Part shown: positions 1-13,100 of the stretch, in pieces
How positions within the stretch are numbered: the first letter of the stretch is position 1
How the letters are laid out: each line of letters begins with the position of its first letter
Source of the DNA: Astropecten irregularis
Lineage: Eukaryota; Echinodermata; Asteroidea; Paxillosida; Astropectinidae
DNA: 64,000 nucleotides
Direction of reading: 5' to 3'
NCBI GenBank assembly: GCA_963971285.1
Contig: OZ020246.1
Location: 15,917,217-15,981,216, forward strand
The notes under the pieces: model-generated
What the model saw: only the letters and a program-made list of their open reading frames with translations
Told to the model about the DNA's origin: nothing
The model's database searches: none
Program-made: the position numbers and the translations under genes

Positions 1-997
1 CATACGTATGGTCAGTGCGGTTCGAGTATCCACACCAATACCGTCTTGAACCAATACTAATGAGATAATAGAAAATAATGTAAATCAATCATATAGGGGC
101 CTAGCGGTTATACTAAATACCGGAAAACACCGGAAAACACAGGAAAACACTGCAAAATACCGGAAAACTACACTCAGGAAAACACATTGCCAAACACGCA
201 ATCACAATAGAATCATGGCCCTAAAATGCATTCAGCTGATACGTCGTCAGTGTTGTTTATTGTAATTTTGCGACTTAAATGAAATAGGCCAAAGTGCTTG
301 CATTTTTATCAGTAACGTTAGAGGAGTGGGATATACCGCGCCGGGGGTAAAATTTACCTGAGAGTGAGAGGGATAAAAACAGAACAGAACAATTTTAACC
401 GTTAGCGGGAGGAGGAAAAACATACAATGGCCTAGTACTTTGTAGTTTGTAGTACACTGGGCCAACTACCGCTATTGCTATGGCGAGATAATCTTGTCGT
501 TTCAGGGCAATGTCTCTGGTCTTATGTCTGCGTAGTCATGGGCCATTCATGGCGTAGTTAACAACTGTACCGTACCCTATCCCACGTGCTCCCGCTTCCA
601 AGTTAGAACAACAACATCAAAATAATTATGGGCCTCATGCATTATTCATGATGACCATAGGCCTACTCCACTTGAGCACCGACATCCATATTATCCGGAA
701 ACGTTTTTCTTTCTTTCTTTATAAATCATTTAACCGATAGAGGGCGAAAGACTAATTGGGATTATAAAAGACAAATAATATCATATTATGATGAATATGA
801 AATAAATAAAAAATAAATGGTTTTAAATGTCATCCGTCGACTTCAAAAAGCCTGGCCATCAAGAGAGGGCGCTATTGCAATCGTGCGTGAAATTTCGCGA
901 AAAATCGGCATTTGTGCAGTGTTTGTCGATCCTTCGACTTTACCGAACTTGAGAAGATTGTTTTTTACCCCCAAAATTCGCCGGACTGCCATCAACC
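1..997. other. Upstream region of KCC
   Basis: No gene seen. It presumably holds the KCC promoter and 5' UTR but no convincing TATA box or CpG island. A short degenerate tandem repeat of 11-12 bp around CCGGAAAACAC occupies about 115-190. The 180 bp before the start codon are richer in CpG than the rest and may be 5' UTR. Confidence 0.5.
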
Positions 998-1121
998 ATG
1001 TCTGCGAGGTTCACGGTTTCCAAGGCACCGGATGATATAGAACTGGATGGGTCCAGCACTACTCCGAAGGTACATATTGTTGGCGGTAGCGAACCGGCAG
1101 GAAATGAGTCGTCGAAGTACG
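998..1121 (+). CDS. KCC (SLC12A4-7-like): KCC exon 1: start codon and N-terminal RFTV motif
   Basis: Encodes residues 1-41 and the first base of codon 42. The ATG has A at -3 and opens MSARFTV, very like the MSRRFTV start of vertebrate KCC2a. RFTV (residues 4-7) fits the R-F-x-V/I docking motif for the SPAK/OSR1 kinases, and Thr6 sits where KCC2a has its N-terminal SPAK-site threonine. The donor is G|GTGAGT. The exon was chosen because its phase joins exon 2 and because of the KCC2a-like start; it lies 10 kb upstream of exon 2, so other first exons are possible. Confidence 0.85.
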
Positions 1122-4100
1122 GTGAGTTTGCAAATTACTTAGCTCCGTGTACACGAACACATACAGTAAATTACATTACATGATACATTCCAATGGCCGC
1201 TATGGCACGTTGTTTTTTGATGACGACCGGTATGATATGAAGATCCCTTCCCGGTCCCCTAGGGCTGTATCTGCGGCCCACGCAACACCATTGACACATT
1301 GTGCTGTTAATGGGCGTGTTATTTTTGGTACTTTCTGTACTTTTCTTTCCTCTTTAACCCTGGCTTTACTTGCCATCATCATTGATTAAATTGAATTGAA
1401 TTGAAAGAAAGGCTGGTGCAAACTTAAATGCTTAATACAAATAGGCCTATTGTGCTTGCTAAATTAATAAAATTATGCGAATGAAATTTCTTACAAAACA
1501 ACACAGACCTACCTACATCAGTACAGGATGATGTACACCTCCATGATGTATATCAGGACATGTTCAAATACTAGTCTAGTACCGTAGTGGTAGTCCGTAG
1601 TAGTACTAGTAGTGGAACTTGAGATAAACTGCCTAAGCCCTAACGTTAGATTATAGTTCACAACATTGTCAAATGGGGTGAATGAAATTGAACCACGGTG
1701 TACAAGCCGGTCCGATACCTATAAAGGGAATAAAACAACTTTTTATAAAGAAACTTACCTAAATATACGTTCGTGGTGTCCTCTTCAATAATATTAACAA
1801 GGTTAAATTTGTGGAAAGAGGGCAGGGCTTTGATTTTTGAGGGAAATTATGGGGTAAAAACGGTAATGAACGCACGTAACGGCCGCAGACGCGCAGACGA
1901 AAATATGGTCTAGTGTCTGCTCTCATCGTATGGACTTTCAATACGTTGGTTGTAGGTACCAGACCAAACTTGACTAGCCAGACCAGACAAAATGGCCGAC
2001 GGGCTGTTTTGAAGTTTGCAACAAACAGGTAAGAAAATTATATTTTTACTCTGAAATGTTGCACAAAATTCTTCTATCGGGGGATTTAAGGACTCAGGAA
2101 CATTTGCTGAAAGTAAAAGGTATCATTTTGGAACAGTAGAAACTATTAAAATTCCCTTTATAGGTATCGTACCGGCTTGTACACCGTTACCAAAAAATAA
2201 ACACATTATAAAACATACGTAATGCATCCAGTCCACATGTTGTTTAAAATAACCTTGGGGAAAATTCTCACTTTGTTGATTTAAAAAAAAAAAAAATAAT
2301 GAAAAATAATGTGTTTATTTCCATATTTTTTTTCTGTAGCGAATGGACCAGGTTTCGGTCAAAAGTATTCATGTTAGGTGACTTAAATACCAGAACAGTC
2401 TGGAATGTCATATATATCCAAGATCTTCTCGGAGTCAGTGTACAGATTGTGGGTTTGAGTCTAGCCATACATGTATACAAGTACAACATAGTACATAGGC
2501 ACACATGTACTTGTATATTTGTTTTATTGTTGACAAATTAAGTTAACAACCCATCTTTTAGACAGACTTTCTACCAGGACTTCAAGTAAGTACACTGTGC
2601 AGTTTACGGGTTCGACTTGAATACGTATGTGATACGTCTCCACACATTTCAAAAGAACACAATGAATGTGTACAAAGTAATGCTATACACATTTGCCACA
2701 AAAAAAATAGCAGCACTGTTTCATTAATGATAGTTCAAAAAGTTTAACAGTTAAGTGATAGTTCTCCATAATTTCACACTTTCTATAACAAATATAAAAT
2801 TTAAAACAAGTCAAATGAAAATGAAAAGCCTCTAGTAACTGGTGATGTGGTATTGAATCCATAGACGTGTTGTAGATTTTAATCCCACCTGTGTCAATTA
2901 TTCTATGTTCATCCTAAAATGGGGTTCCGTCCAAAATGTAAGTCCATCTGTGTCTGTAGCTGTGTGTCATCCCAATAAGTTGGGTCTTGATTGGTAATGG
3001 TTTCCTCTAGTTAACACCGCAATCTTCTTTTTCTTTCACGCCACCTGACCTCGTCTGAAATTGTAGCCCCTCCCCTAAAAAAAAAAACACAAACAAAAGA
3101 GTTGGACCACACCCTTAATCCTAAACCCCCTCTCGTAGTACATTGTACGGTAAAAAGCTGAGTTGTTGTACAGTGCTGCTGAGTGTCGTTTACAGTAAAC
3201 TACCGATTAATTTAATTAACAGTTGATTTTTCTGTGCTACTTTCCTTCCTGTGTTTCCGGCCACAGCTCGTTTAGTTGATGGACGGAATGATTGTTATGG
3301 CAGTGTGAACAGTAACTGGAGTAAGTCCTGGTCTAGATTGCAGACTTTCCTCGTATCGAGGGTTTACACTAGGCCAAGAACAGAGAACATGATCAATGGG
3401 CAAAGGGTTTCCTTATTAAAAAGATTTAAATTAGCTCTATTTTGATTTATAGACCAAATTAATATCTTGTCACAGTATTTTCATGTAAAATCGCTTTAAC
3501 TCTAAAATGCGGCTTGTGTTACTTTTGGTGGTTTGAGTTTCTGTACGGGGTCATTGACTGTACTTAATAGTTAAAATCATTAACGGTGTACATGTATGGA
3601 AATTTGAGGTTTTTTGTTTAATAATAAAATTAATATTGCCTTGAAATATAGCTTTTTATATCAACTTGATGCATGTTGTGTTTTTTTTAATATTACTAGC
3701 AACTGCTATCACTTTATGCTTAAAAACGGAAATAATTTTTAGTTTTTGAATTTGTTTTTCCAATTACATCAGGGACCCTTTGCCCATTTCCTCTCTGATA
3801 ACCAAATGGATGGTCACCAGTAATAGTGTGGCTTTCGTGATCATAATTCGTTGTCGCTCGTTGCTCTTGTAGATTTAGCAAGAGGGAGGACCCAGTCGTC
3901 TCCCAATGTGGGTCCTCCCATATGTACAGTCTATGATAACATGGCATGATGTGGCATTCTTTTTCTCTGTATGCTGGAAATTCTGAAGATAAAAATACAA
4001 AAAACATAATGAAGATGTGTACTATACTTTTTATTGTGGTGGATATTTGCTCAGTACACAGTCTATCCATTTACACGATGTGTGACCAGTGTCCTCATCC

Positions 4101-7100
4101 AAGAGTTCAAATACATACATTAGTCATGTATGTTCTGGTTTGCAGTTTGATCAACCCCAACCCTTCTCCATACCACAATTTACCACACATGGTTTTTCCT
4201 GCATACCACAATATACTGGATTGTGGTTTTGTGTGGTAATGCATGGTATGTGATCCAGTCTTCCTGTGGAGACTGGTAAGTGGTCATGTGTGGTAAACAG
4301 CTCTTGTCTTGTGTGGTAGATACAGAGGGTTAGGGTACTGCCTTTTGAATTGATTCTGTGTACAGAGCAGACTTGTCTACTACACCTTGCTTTCGTTGTA
4401 CCTATGTCATGTACTAACTTTTGGTTACTGTTCACAATGGCTTGAAGAAGGACTAATAACCGAGGACTCTCCCTGCGTAGTGTACAAATTCACCAGGGAG
4501 AAAAAACAACCTCCACTACAAACAGCAAAGCATGAAGCAGCTTGATGTGAACATGCATGTACTGTGTAGTTCTGTGCTGGTACTGTGTTGTGTTTTGCAT
4601 GATTCTATGTTCCTTTTTTTTGGTGTACCTAACCTTACACGTGCATACATTTGTAATTGTGTCTGTATCAAGGTTTCCGCAGTCAAGGAAATCCTGACAA
4701 AAGTCAAGGAAGTTTCCTGTTGATTTTTCCAAATTTAACACCGGATAGAATCATCAAGTCAAAAAATGATAGTCCAGGGCTCGAAATAGTACTAGCCCGG
4801 CGTACAATGTCTAGCAAAAACAATTTACATTTACTGGGTAGACATTAGGCCTATCATCTCAATAAAGAATATAAAATGTGGAAGAATTCATGCCCGTGTG
4901 TGCATACATATGTCCTGATTGTGAACATACATTCTTCATAAAACTTCACATTTCATTTTGCACACACATAAAATACACGATTCCAAGCAGTGTAATTAAA
5001 CCTCATATTAAATTGCTCACAAATTCAGCAGTTATTCAGAATCTTGCCAATTGAAAACTGTACAGTACTCCAGCCTCAAAAATATATGCCAGTCTAAAAT
5101 TTGCATTCCAGATATTCTGCTGAAATGACTGCCAAATTGGTGAAATTGAAACACGGTGTAGTGGGAGAGTCCTGGCTGTGGTATCTTGGTAGAATAATAA
5201 CTAACAAGAACGAGAGTAGTATAACTTGTAATGTCCTTTTCTTTCTTTCCTTTGTTTGTTTGTTGTATTAATAATAGTGTATTGTGATTCTTGTCCATTA
5301 TATTAAAGTGTATACCGTACACGTACAACATACAGATTGCAAGCATGACATTTACATGCAACAAGCCTGGAAATAAACGGAGGCCATGGAGGCCATGGCC
5401 TTCGTTGCCCTGGTTCTTGGCCTTGGTGCCCCTTCAAATGTTTCCATAGACATTATGATTTTCCAATGGAAGTGCCCCTTGCAATGGAAAAGTGGCCTTG
5501 CCCTCAGCAAACCTGATTTCCAGACCTGAGCATAAGGCTGGCCCTATCATGTGTAAATGTACACACTTACATTGTAAACCCTTTTCCCAAAAATCTTTAA
5601 AAAAGAAGTTAAGGTGATTTGCCGGCATTGCTACAATAATGTACACTTACAGTAATAATGTTGAGCTAGCCCACATGCTACATAATGACTTAAAAAGATT
5701 ATCTTACTCTTCCAAAATCTCTGTCAGAAAGTTTGCAGTTTTACAAACAAATATAGAATTTTTACATTTTAGGGCTATTTTTTAATTTCTAAAAGGCCAA
5801 ATTAACTTAATTAATAAGCATTTCCTACAAGTTTGAGACCCCTAAGTAATAGACTCTGGGATGTAAAATCAGTCCTTTTCTTCTCACTTACAGTGTGCAT
5901 GTAAAGTGTACGTAAACGATACATGTACAAGGTATGTATTTTTGTGATCAAACAAACTTAATTCAAGTCCATAAACACACATGGGCTGGGAATGCTATGT
6001 GCATGCATTAGGCCTCTAATAATACTGCACAAACGAAAAAGGGATGGTTTATTACCAAAACCCTTTTTAAACTGTTAAACTGTTAAAAATAGAGCCCAAC
6101 CTTGATTTCATTGACATGGTACAATTAGTAGTTTCATAAGTTCAGTTTTGATTTAATTGAACTTTTCTTAATTACTCCTTTGTTTACTGTATGATTGTTC
6201 ACTTGGCTGAACAAGATAATAACAATGGAGCCAGAGTTTTCAACAAATGTCATTAAATTAAATACAGTGGTTCCTTTTACGTGAGTTGCTTGCTTATGAA
6301 GTGTGTGTATACAGTGATCCCACACTAGTTTGTAGAACAGAGTGCAATGTGTTTTATAAATTCCTAAAAGATAATAATGATAACACGTACATTGTAATAA
6401 TACACTGTAATAATAATTTAGGCAATTCACTTTATCACATTCCAAATAGCCTTCTAAACAAGAGCACTTTTGATCAAAGTTCATGAGCTGATATCAGGTT
6501 TTATGTACAACTGTTCACAGGCCAACTTTGTCTGTCTGTTGTTAGTCAGGCCATGTCCTGAATCTCTGGCCGAGGCCCCAAATTACACACACACATGCAC
6601 CTATGGCAGCTACTACTGCAGCCATTTCCATAGACTTGTGTGTTATTCGCAGGCACAGCTAGAGATTTGTGATCTGTCCTTATAGTGTTAGGCTGGTAGA
6701 CATGTCTCCATGGTTTGTAGAAACTAGCAACCACCTGCCCCAGATGATAGGAGATACCCCCCATTATGTGACTGACTCTAAACCAGCCTTCTGTAGCTCA
6801 GTCATGATAACAGTCATGTACATTCATCTCGCATGTCAGTGTTTTCAGTTGTATGCATTTATTTTCAAGCATTTGTGGAGTTTTGTACAACCTTGCTTGC
6901 AGGTTTCAGTTTTCATTCCTTGGTGTTTTTTTGTCGTTGTAAAGGGTGGTAATATTCCTGTACTAATCCCGTTTATTTCACCACTTTGTTCCAAATGCAG
7001 ACTCAGTCCATGAGCGTGTTAAGCAAGTTGTTCACCTCCCATCCATCCACATGCCAATCCGTTACAAACCAATGTTTGTGCTAAGACGTGAGATCATGAA

Positions 7101-10100
7101 TGCGACATTTTCCATATAATGTAGCAGTATTAGGCATCGTGCAGCATTTTAAAGAAATATTTCAATTCCTTGAGTCAATATTGTTGTTGCATGATTCCAA
7201 AGCGTTTTGCATCTCTGTATAGCTTCGATATGTGTAATCTACATATTTATATGCACTTTGCATGTTCCTCTGAACGTGTCAGCAATTTACTGAATGTACA
7301 TTTTAGTGATTTGCAGTATATTGAAAACGCAGTCTGAAACTGATGCCAGGGATCAGAATAGACAATGAGTGACAATTCAAGTGGAAAAAAAAAGGAGGAC
7401 TTCATGTCCGCCATATATGAATGTTGTGAAAATAAATAAAGCCCACAAATACATCCATGGGTATGTTTGTGTTTGTCATACAAATGAAAACAAGAAAGCA
7501 CCCTGTTTTGGTAACTCCCAAGTTCATAACTTACCAAATGCACACATGAAAGAATTTGATTTCAAAATTCAATTTCTGAACTGCATTATTGAAAGTCTAC
7601 GGGTGATCAGAATTTCTGAAAGCCTTTTAGACGATGTTCATTTACGTGTAAGGATTAGAAGACACAGCTTTAACTTCAATCAATTGGCTGCCAGTACACA
7701 TGTATGTTTTTACAGGTGCTTTCCTATCCCTGTGGCAGCCATTCTATAAACTAAAGCAGAATAATAAGGCATATTGCTGTAATGCATGTACATGTATGGC
7801 TTACAATATGACCACCAAGTTACACATGTTGTAGTTTAGTTACTGATAATGTATTTTCAATATGAATACAACCGTCATTACAACTATTGACCAGAACAAT
7901 ATTCAATATATGAAAATGATACACCAGTCCTTTGCTAAAATATTGCACTGAACCTTGTTGTGTTTCTGCTCATACTGTGCATGTAGTTTATTTAACCTCC
8001 AAGGCTGAAAAACCCTCAATTATGTACAGTGCACAAAAAATCATATTGACAGTGACAGGAGGAAAAAACACATTGAAGTGGCCCTTACGCATGAACGTTG
8101 TTACATGTACACGATGTATAAGACTCGCCTCTTCCCTTCATGACCCAGATTTCAAGCCAGAAGGCTGAATGAGTCAGTCGGTATAAGATACAGTTTTCAG
8201 TTTGTCACCACAAGCAGTTTCGTCTAATTTTAGACATTTACCTTGTGTTTTAAAGTACATGTAGACTTCACCCCAGCATGTGGCAAAGAGCACATGCGAA
8301 ACTAACTGCACTAATGTGCATGATACTGGAAAGGGTTGTGTCAGTGAAATGACTGTGAGCAAATATGCGGGGGAGGCGCAATTTGCATTCCCAGTCAAGG
8401 TTTAAGAGACTGTTTGCCGGGAATATCTAAATCCCTCAAGTCCCCAATTGATCCATTCATTCATTTGCCATGGGCATTACCCTCATTCTAATCCTCTAGT
8501 ATATACATCCTCTGTGTGCAGATATCCTCTCTGTCTGCTGTGCAGACTGTGTGCGTGCTGAAATATGCAGCAGAAAGTCTGTGAATATTTGACTTGCAAA
8601 ACGTGAATTGATGACCAGTTTCCATATTCATTAGAATGCAGCATCAGTTGGATTGTTATTCTCATTACAAGAAATGAAAGATTGCATACAGTGGCCCAGC
8701 GACTGTATCTGATTGACAACATCAACATCAATTTCACAAGATTTCCTGAAGATGTTCCGAATAAAGAACGAAAAAAATAAAAAATGGCTTCCCTTTATAT
8801 AGTCTTGTTGGAGTATGTAAAATATTGTCATTTTACATATAATTCATACAATATTTGAGGCAAAAATGATGAATTAATCAAACAGAAAGGCAGATTAGTT
8901 ACATACCCTTTTTGACCGTAGGCTAAGGGATTTAGTAGGTACTGAAATGACTCGTATTCTTTAGCTCTGTTAAAATGTAGGTCATTGCTGCTGGTGTTTG
9001 ACTGTGTTTTGTTTGAATAAGCATGTCAATTTGTTATGCACCTTGTGCTTGTTGTGATCAGACCTTACAAATGTCACATGTACTCATTAACTGTCAATGT
9101 ACATGTAAGTAAGTAATGCACTTGTGTACTAGTTTCATATATGTTCATTCACATTTATGTGTATTATGTTTATGACTGATCTCTGCTCTATAATCTTGTG
9201 ATATACAGTACATGTATGATCTTTACATACCACACCACGATCCTCAAATGTCTACTCAAATATTCAGAATGATTACTGCCTCGTAGTGAACGATCCGATT
9301 TCAGATACACGAACATGCAAAGAATGTTTAACATTTCATATGGATATGTACATATGTATGTCCATATTCGTTTACAAAGATGTGCATACAGTTTGTACAA
9401 ATGGTTCAGCAAGTGATACCATATGTTGTATCACATCCATTTTCCATTTGTTAAAATCTGCTTCCTCTTTTTTTTTCAAATTTGCACCTTTTTCACAGTG
9501 TTCCTTTAAATGTTTCTGGAGACATTTCAGGTTTTCTCTATGTGACCTTTGTCAAGGGAAATCTGCCTAAGTGTCCCCATAAGAGCAGAGTTCCTGCCAA
9601 CCTACCATGGTTCATGTCAACTCTGATGTGGACTCATTGAATGTGGACTTAAACAATATATTAGGCCTATGTTTCCTGAGTTCAAGGAAACTTGTAGACT
9701 TGCAAATAATTCCTGGAATTTTAGAAACCATAATATTGTCATGATAATTAACTGATTGAACATCAAAACCCCTGCTTACATAAAAAAATGTACCAAGAAG
9801 GTTAGACTGCTGTTGAAATAATTAGTATCCATTATGTCACTGTACATGTAATTGCCTAGTTGACATTCACCCCAGATTTCTCAAACAAAAACAATATCTG
9901 AACTGGACTTCATAACAGTGTATAGTTCATGTCTCAATTTTCTTAAGCACCAGTCATTTGTTCCTAAATTGTTTACAAAAACAAAGTTTTATCAAAAACA
10001 GTCTGTTTTATTGTAAATTCTATGGGTTGATTTGTGTCGTTGGACACACTTTGAACTGTTGTCCAGTGGGCTTCTATCGCATTTGTACAGATAAAAGTTG

Positions 10101-13100
10101 GACCGAAGTTCATCCAGTTCCTTTTAATGATTCTGTGTGCTGCATAATTAAAGTGTGAACAAATTCATTAGGCCTATTAAAACCAAATTGAGTTTGTTGA
10201 AATCGACCCCAGGAGATGTACACTTTGCCTGAATCTGTTTACTAATACTTGTACATGTATGGCACCTTTTCAATTTCTTTTTATAGGGGGAGTGGGATTG
10301 GGGAGTGGTTGTTATTATGCTATCTTTTTCAGGTTCTTCAATTTCTCTCAATTTCATTCTTCTTTCTAGTTCTACAGTAGATGCACCTACTCACCTACTC
10401 TGTACAGTCTTATCTTCTCACACTAATCCGTGTATCTTGTGTTTTCTTTTAGTCAAAGTGAATGCGAATGCTTTCTTTTTTTTCGTTTTGTCTCATGATA
10501 CGGTAGTAGGCAGGTTGTCTAATTCATTCGCACTAATTTAATTACTAAGAAACAGACTGCTGATCCCCAGGACAGTGTCTGTGTTATCTTTGTCAGCAGT
10601 GTATGCACATTTGGCTGTTAGCAATCAGCTTAATAGCATTAGCAAGCCCTCCTAGAAATTGTGTAGTGTCAGAGCAAAACTGTAGTTTGCCTGTTAACGC
10701 ATTTGGATGCTGTAAGGATTTTGTTCAATGAACTTTGACTTTGCCATTGACCAATATTACACTGATTGAAACAAAGCTCACGTTTAAACACAACTAAAAA
10801 CGGTAGCTTTTATTTTATTTTTATGATAATCACATGCATAAATGTATGTAGATTACTAATATTGTCTGCTCATTTGTACACATGTCTTGAATAGCAACAG
10901 TGAACGATATTATATCAGGTGGTTCCATGGCCATACTGTACATTAGAAGGCGAAATGTCTGTCATATTGCCATGGAAACATTCCGATGGTAAAAAAAAAA
11001 AAGGTTGATATAAAATACCGGTATAAACAAGAAATGAAAAATCAAGGAAAATGAAGTCATAATATAGACTTATTGGAGACAACATACAATATCTTCCTTT
11101 GATATTTTGATGTTTTGTATTCATATTATATTTTTCTTTCAGTCAGTATTTTTGAGACAGATTGGGTTGGAGGATGTTTCTTTTGTAGTTCAGTGTAAAT
11201 ATTATTATTTAATTTGATTGTCTCAGGTGATGGAAGTAGAACAGAGCTGTCACCGTTCATGGACCAGGAGAAGGGCATGCAGAACTTGGCATTGTATGAG
11301 GTACTGTATACTGGTAATCTAGACATTGTGTGGTCAGTAGGCATGGTATTACGTGTGTAAACTGACTTCATTCATACAGTGTATTTTGATTTGTCAGATG
11401 AGAATTTGGCTAACTTTCAACAAATTTCAAAGTTTGAAGAATCAAGTCTGTTTTGGGTCTTTCCAACAGCATGCAAAATTACTCATACATGTAGTAATTG
11501 ATGCGGTACTAATATCTACATTTGTTTATTTTGGTATCTTCATTCCAATTTGAAGATAAATTAGAATTGATTTATTCACGACTAAATTGTTGTACTGTAT
11601 TTATACTTAACTAAACCTCTTTATTCATGTTAGGAGTATTTGCGTTTATAACATAGTTGTCATCCTGTACCCACCTGGGCCCCCAGGTGCTCAATCAATG
11701 AAGCTAAGCAACACTTTCACGTTAAGCTGAGAATTAGCAGAGATAAGCAGGCACTGGCAACATTTCTGGCTTCAGAAAATGTTCTCTTTGTCACATGTGT
11801 GCTTGGATGAAAACCTGCTTATCAGGTAAAATCATGCTTAGAAGTTTGCCATTCTTCTTACATACACATGTATGAACTCTGTCAACGTGGCCAGTGGAGG
11901 AATGACCCTGACATTGCATTGTAGTCAATATCAGTCGTGTGCATGCAAAGGTTGCGTAAGTAAGGATTTCTTGCTTGTTCGGTTAGCATAGGAATTTGAC
12001 GCTAACCCCTTGTAAGGTCATAAGCGCTGAATTCTGTGGTAAGCAGTTTTGGCCCTGATGAAGGGGTAACATACATGTAGTGCCATTTCTCCTCGGATTC
12101 ATGCTGTATTCTGTCATGTTGATCTCAATGCTTATCTCCTGGCATCTTTCATACAGGAAGAGATTGATAACAGACCCAAGATTGCCTCCCTCCTCAACAC
12201 CCTGGCCAACTACAAGTCACTGCCTGAACACACCGAGGAACCGGGCGATAGGAAGTCTGACAGACCCACGACGGTAAGAAACGTCAACTTGAACACTTGA
12301 ATAAATTTGAAGAATCATTTTGAGTTTCTCGGTAATAATGGTCTGTCACATTTGGAATTTGGGAAAAAAGAGAAGGTTTTGTCAGTCTAAATCATTCAGA
12401 GTTGTGACCAAAATCTCGCTGTGCATCCAAAACATTAAATAGGGTATTTCAAATATTCAGTGTGGTGGCCAGATCAACAAAGATACACAACAAAGATCAT
12501 TAGATAAACAAAGTGTGTAAAATATTCAAATGCACATTGAAATCGGCCAACATGATGTCATTACATTCAATAGTGTGTCCAAAACATTTTGTGTGGTGGC
12601 CAGAATGTCAAACGGGGTGTCCAAATTATGTAATAACTCAAATAAGGTGTGTGGATCGGTTTGCGGAAACACCATGTAAGAATTGTTTGTACTTTCACAC
12701 TTCTATTAAGGTTTTAAACTTTTCAACTAGTATGCTCTAGTTCTCATCAGCTGATGAGGACTAGAGCATACTAGTCGTAACGTTGAGACCTTAATTGCGA
12801 GAAGTGCGAACGAAATAGAAGTGCGAAAGTACAAACGATTCTTTCATGGTGTTTCCGCAAACCGATCCACATACCAATTGTCACCATGCAAAGCCTCAAA
12901 TCTTTCTTCAAATAAGGTGTCTAGAATATTCAAAGGGGCATTCAAAGCAACAAGCAAGCAGGGTGTCCAAAACAAACGGAGTGTCCAAAAGAGCAAAAAG
13001 AAATAGTCCGATAGGCACCCAGACAGCACCCTCCTGATAAGAATCCTCCTTTAGCAGTCCAATGTGATGAGGCCCTGATATGCTGCAGTGATGATACCAT

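Larger units (their letters stand above)
1122..11226 (+). other. KCC intron 1 (10.1 kb)
   Basis: Joined in phase 1 between G|GTGAGT and CTCAG|GT. Apart from an inverted-repeat element (1695-2187) and a TACCACA MITE (4151-4336) it is low-complexity AT-rich sequence. Open frames of 60-126 codons occur on both strands but none has a recognisable domain, and nothing else here looks coding. It may contain alternative first exons or enhancers that cannot be recognised by eye. Confidence 0.7.

Noticed and set aside
1147-1389. Small 80-codon gene just after KCC exon 1
   Set aside because: It lies in intron 1, has no domain, and the opposite strand is open over the same stretch.
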